Source: Candidatus Omnitrophota bacterium (GTDB lineage: Bacteria > Omnitrophota > Gorgyraeia > Gygaellales > Profunditerraquicolaceae). Taken from it: a DNA stretch of 8,093 nucleotides. The translations under genes and the position numbers were made by a program. Numbering within the stretch: position 1 is the stretch's first letter; each line of letters opens with the position of its first letter. Below, piece by piece: positions 5,841-8,093 of this stretch. The stretch spans positions 1-8,093 of the forward strand of contig JAQTNB010000045.1 of NCBI GenBank assembly GCA_028714055.1. Direction: 5' to 3'. The notes beneath the pieces were generated by a model. The model searched no databases and was not told the DNA's origin. It worked only from the letters and a program-made list of their open reading frames with translations.

Positions 5841-7096
5841 TACTGGTTCATGCTGCCTAAAAATTCTTCGTTATTCTTGGTCTTGGAAAGCTTTTCGATC
5901 AGAAGCTCCATTGCCTCGACGTTATTCAGCTCGTTAAGGACCTTTCTGAGTATCCAGACCTTCTGCAGGACATCCTGCTTCAGGAGCAGCTCTTCATGCC
6001 TGGTGTTGGAACGCTTGATGTCGATCGCCGGGTAGATCCTGCGCTGGAAGAGGTTGCGGTCCAGCTGCAATTCCATATTGCCCGTTCCCTTGAACTCTTC
6101 AAAGATGACATCGTCCATGCGGCTTCCCGTATCAACCAGGGCCGTAGCCATGATCGTCAGGCTTCCTCCCTCTTCGACTCCGCGCGCAGCCCCGAAAAAC
6201 CTCTTGGGTTTCTGGAGGGCGTTTGAATCGATACCGCCGGAAAGCACCTTTCCGCTGTGCGGGACAACGGAGTTGTATGCCCGGGCAAGCCGGGTAATAC
6301 TGTCCAGGAGGATGACCACGTCCTTCTTATGCTCGACAAGGCGCTTGGCCTTCTCAAGCACGATCTCGGCGACCTGCACGTGCCTCTCCGGAGGCTCGTC
6401 AAACGTCGAGGAGATGACCTCGCCCTTGACGTGGCGCTGCATATCGGTGACCTCTTCGGGGCGTTCGTCTATCAAGAGGACGATCAGCACGGCGTCCGGA
6501 TGATTGGTGGTGATGGCATTGGCCAGCTTCTGCAGCAGAACGGTTTTGCCGCTGTAGGGAGGCGCGACGATCAGCCCGCGCTGACCTTTGCCCAGCGGGG
6601 TCAGGAGGTCCATGATACGCGTGGAGATCTCATCGGGCCGCAGCTCCAGGAGAAAACGCTGGTGAGGATAGATGGGTGTCAGGTTATCAAAGAGTATCTT
6701 TTCTTTCGCGTCCTCCGGGTGCTCGAAATTGACCGCTTCCACCTTCAGGAGCGCGAAATATTTCTCGCCTTCCTTGGGAGGCCGGATCTCGCCGCTCACC
6801 GTATCCCCGGTGCGCAAATCGAATTTCCTGATCTGCGAGGGAGAGACATAGATATCGTCCGGGCAGGGGAGGTAATTGTAGTTCGGCGAGCGCAAGAAAC
6901 CGAACCCCTCCGGCAGGATCTCCAGGACCCCCTCTCCGAACATCAACCCATCCTTCTCGGCCTGCGCCTGAAGTATTTTAAAGATGAGTTCTTGTTTCTT
7001 GAGGCCGCTGAACCCGTTGACATTCAGTTCTTTTGCCAGCTTGTTCAGTTCGCTGATTTTGATCTCTTTAAGATTGCTTATATCCAGTTTTTCCAC
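5840..7096 (-). CDS. rho: transcription termination factor Rho
   Basis: Rho is a hexameric RNA-dependent ATPase that loads on nascent RNA and dissociates stalled RNA polymerase. The 418-residue protein almost matches E. coli Rho (419) in length and numbering. It has an N-terminal helical Rho_N domain (about 1-45), a cold-shock-like RNA-binding domain (about 50-120, GFGFLRSPNYNY at 64-75), then the RecA-type motor. In the motor are Walker A APPYSGKT (178-185, Lys184), Walker B ILLDSITR (262-269, Asp265), the Q-loop region LSGGIDSNAL (284-293), the R-loop KGTGNMEL (335-342), and the arginine finger in SNTRHEELL (Arg365). There is no insertion between domains. The notable change is Tyr181 where E. 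coli has Lys181. The start is a GTG with AAGGAGG 5 bases upstream; no other start exists before the RNA-binding domain, so the 19-base overlap with coaE is real. Confidence 0.97.
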   Translation of the reverse strand: MEKLDISNLKEIKISELNKLAKELNVNGFSGLKKQELIFKILQAQAEKDGLMFGEGVLEILPEGFGFLRSPNYNYLPCPDDIYVSPSQIRKFDLRTGDTVSGEIRPPKEGEKYFALLKVEAVNFEHPEDAKEKILFDNLTPIYPHQRFLLELRPDEISTRIMDLLTPLGKGQRGLIVAPPYSGKTVLLQKLANAITTNHPDAVLIVLLIDERPEEVTDMQRHVKGEVISSTFDEPPERHVQVAEIVLEKAKRLVEHKKDVVILLDSITRLARAYNSVVPHSGKVLSGGIDSNALQKPKRFFGAARGVEEGGSLTIMATALVDTGSRMDDVIFEEFKGTGNMELQLDRNLFQRRIYPAIDIKRSNTRHEELLLKQDVLQKVWILRKVLNELNNVEAMELLIEKLSKTKNNEEFLGSMNQ

Positions 7097-7743
7097 AACA
7101 ACCTCCTTATGCGCTGCACCTGCCTGTACGTTTTCCCGGCTTGACCATTGTTATCTATGACAAAATCCGCGCGGCGGACCTTATACGAAAGCGGAAGCTG
7201 AGCGGCAAGCCTCCGGTAAATCTGGGCAGGTTTAAGCGAACGCTGCCGGGTAAGGCGCCTGATGATCGCGCTGCGGGACGCCTTGACGACGATGACCGCA
7301 TCCATTTCCCGCGCGAGCCCTGCTTCAAACAAAAGAGGCGCTTCCAGTAATACGATCTTGCGGGAAGCCTTTTTGATCTCCTCCCGGATGACCCGCAAAA
7401 TTTCCGGATGAGTTATGGCGTTAAGCCTTTTGAGCGCCTTTAAATCCGCGAAGACCACTGCAGCCAGTTTTCTGCGGTCTATCCTTCCCGAAGGGGCAAG
7501 GACCCTGCTGCCGAAAACCCGCACGACCCTGCGAAAGGCGGCGTTCCCGGGAAGGAGGATCCGGCGCGCCAGGCGGTCCGCATCGATCACCTTTGTGCCG
7601 GAGGAACGCAACATCCGCACCACCGTGCTCTTGCCGCTGCCGAAACTTCCGGTAACGGCCACAACCGCCTTTTTCTTACCCGCAAGGCGGCCGGGCAGCC
7701 GGCTGACGCGGGAGCCGCGGCTACATGGCACGTGCTTGTTCAT
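7078..7743 (-). CDS. coaE: dephospho-CoA kinase
   Basis: CoaE phosphorylates the 3'-hydroxyl of dephospho-CoA with ATP, the last step of coenzyme A synthesis. The P-loop is VTGSFGSGKST (30-40, Lys38), followed by the family motif DADRLAR (54-60), THPEI (111-115), LEAPLLFEAGL (133-143; the usual aspartate is replaced by Glu134), the lid region with RLTRQR (about 162-167), and ADFVIDNNG near the C-terminus. At 221 residues it is about 15-25 longer than typical. The excess is a basic N-terminal stretch (residues 1-26) with no counterpart in the family. The ATG at 7743 has only a weak AGG 4 bases away and overlaps glgA by 23 bases. A GTG at 7662 with AAGG 5 bases upstream would give 194 residues but clips the first beta strand. 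Function is firm; the start is uncertain. Confidence 0.93.
   Translation of the reverse strand: MNKHVPCSRGSRVSRLPGRLAGKKKAVVAVTGSFGSGKSTVVRMLRSSGTKVIDADRLARRILLPGNAAFRRVVRVFGSRVLAPSGRIDRRKLAAVVFADLKALKRLNAITHPEILRVIREEIKKASRKIVLLEAPLLFEAGLAREMDAVIVVKASRSAIIRRLTRQRSLKPAQIYRRLAAQLPLSYKVRRADFVIDNNGQAGKTYRQVQRIRRLLWKNWI
7102..7108 (-). promoter_or_regulatory. ribosome binding site of rho, inside the end of coaE
   Basis: AAGGAGG, a full match to the consensus, lies 5 bases before the GTG at 7096 and is read through as part of the last coaE codons. It supports the GTG start and the overlap of the two genes. Confidence 0.8.
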
Positions 7744-8093
7744 AAAGCCTGGTATACTGGCGGGCGGATTCCCTCCAGGAGAAATTACACTGCATCGCCT
7801 TTTCGATAAGCTCCGTCCATTTTTTCCTGCCCTTGAATGCTTTAAGCGCCTTGACGATGGTCGCGGTCAGGTCTTCCTGCGCATAGCGGTCGAAGACAAA
7901 ACCGTTCTTCTCATCCACCGTATCCGCAAGGCCCCCGGTCTTGAACACCAGGGGGATCGTGCCGTAACGCAGGCTGATCATCTGCCCCAGGCCGCACGGC
8001 TCGTATTTCGAAGGCATCAGGAAGATGTCGGAACCCGCGTATATCTTGTGGGCGAGCGCGTCGTCGAATTTGAGGTTCAGGGAGATCTTCTTG
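7721..8093 (-). CDS. glgA: glycogen synthase (ADP-glucose type), C-terminal part
   Basis: GlgA extends alpha-1,4-glucan chains from ADP-glucose. Only the last 123 codons are in the window; the frame is open to base 8093 and begins inside the C-terminal Rossmann domain of a family GT5 enzyme. Diagnostic stretches are KFDDALAHKIYAGSDIFLMP, then SKYEPCGLGQMISLRYGT and IPLVFKTGGLADTV, then GFVFDRYAQEDL, and a closing helix with the SWRESARQYTRLYE signature. The EPCGL-Q segment carries the conserved glutamate that contacts the donor sugar-phosphate. The YGT-P-V and TGGLADTV blocks separate bacterial GT5 synthases from the GT4 glycosyltransferases. The glycine-rich insertion often seen after GGLADTV is short here. 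It ends TAG inside the start of coaE. Whether the N-terminal acceptor domain is complete, or fused to another domain, cannot be seen. Confidence 0.92.
   Translation of the reverse strand, partial: KKISLNLKFDDALAHKIYAGSDIFLMPSKYEPCGLGQMISLRYGTIPLVFKTGGLADTVDEKNGFVFDRYAQEDLTATIVKALKAFKGRKKWTELIEKAMQCNFSWRESARQYTRLYEQARAM

Noticed and set aside
6257..7144. Long plus-strand open frame (295 codons) opposite rho and the end of coaE
   Set aside because: It is antisense to rho motifs, shows no domain, and has no ribosome site that stands out. High GC makes such shadows common.

Overview
This window is one uninterrupted run of genes on the minus strand. Reading in the direction of transcription (high to low coordinates) the order is glgA (3' end only), coaE, rho, rpmE, prfA, prmC, murA, trpG, trpD, trpC, trpF (5' end only). 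No gene is encoded on the plus strand, no gap between genes exceeds about 12 bases, and most neighbours overlap by 1 to 23 bases. I see no tRNA, rRNA, CRISPR array, insertion sequence, internal promoter or terminator hairpin.

The sequence is bacterial: moderately high GC, Shine-Dalgarno sites of the AAGGAG type before several starts, and bacterial Rho, RF1 and L31. The phylum cannot be fixed from one window. The gene order and several family-level residue choices (RF1 GPGGQHMQ, MurA SSVLAT, Rho PPYSGKT) make me think of an uncultivated lineage near Omnitrophota or the PVC group. That is an inference with low to moderate confidence.

There are three functional blocks. Positions 7078-8093 hold metabolic genes: the end of a glycogen synthase and dephospho-CoA kinase, the last step of coenzyme A synthesis. 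Positions 3726-7096 hold gene-expression machinery: transcription terminator Rho, zinc-type ribosomal protein L31, peptide release factor 1, and PrmC, the enzyme that methylates the GGQ glutamine of that release factor. MurA (2471-3733), the first committed enzyme of peptidoglycan synthesis, links this block to the third. Positions 1-2463 hold tryptophan biosynthesis trpG-trpD-trpC-trpF, with no trpE at the head; trpG follows murA directly with its own strong ribosome binding site inside the end of murA.

The layout implies one long polycistronic transcript with translational coupling at nearly every junction. All active-site motifs I could check are intact, so these look like working housekeeping genes. 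I found no convincing undescribed system here. The points most worth a second look are a Lys-to-Tyr change in the Rho P-loop, the missing trpE, and unusual residues flanking the RF1 GGQ motif.
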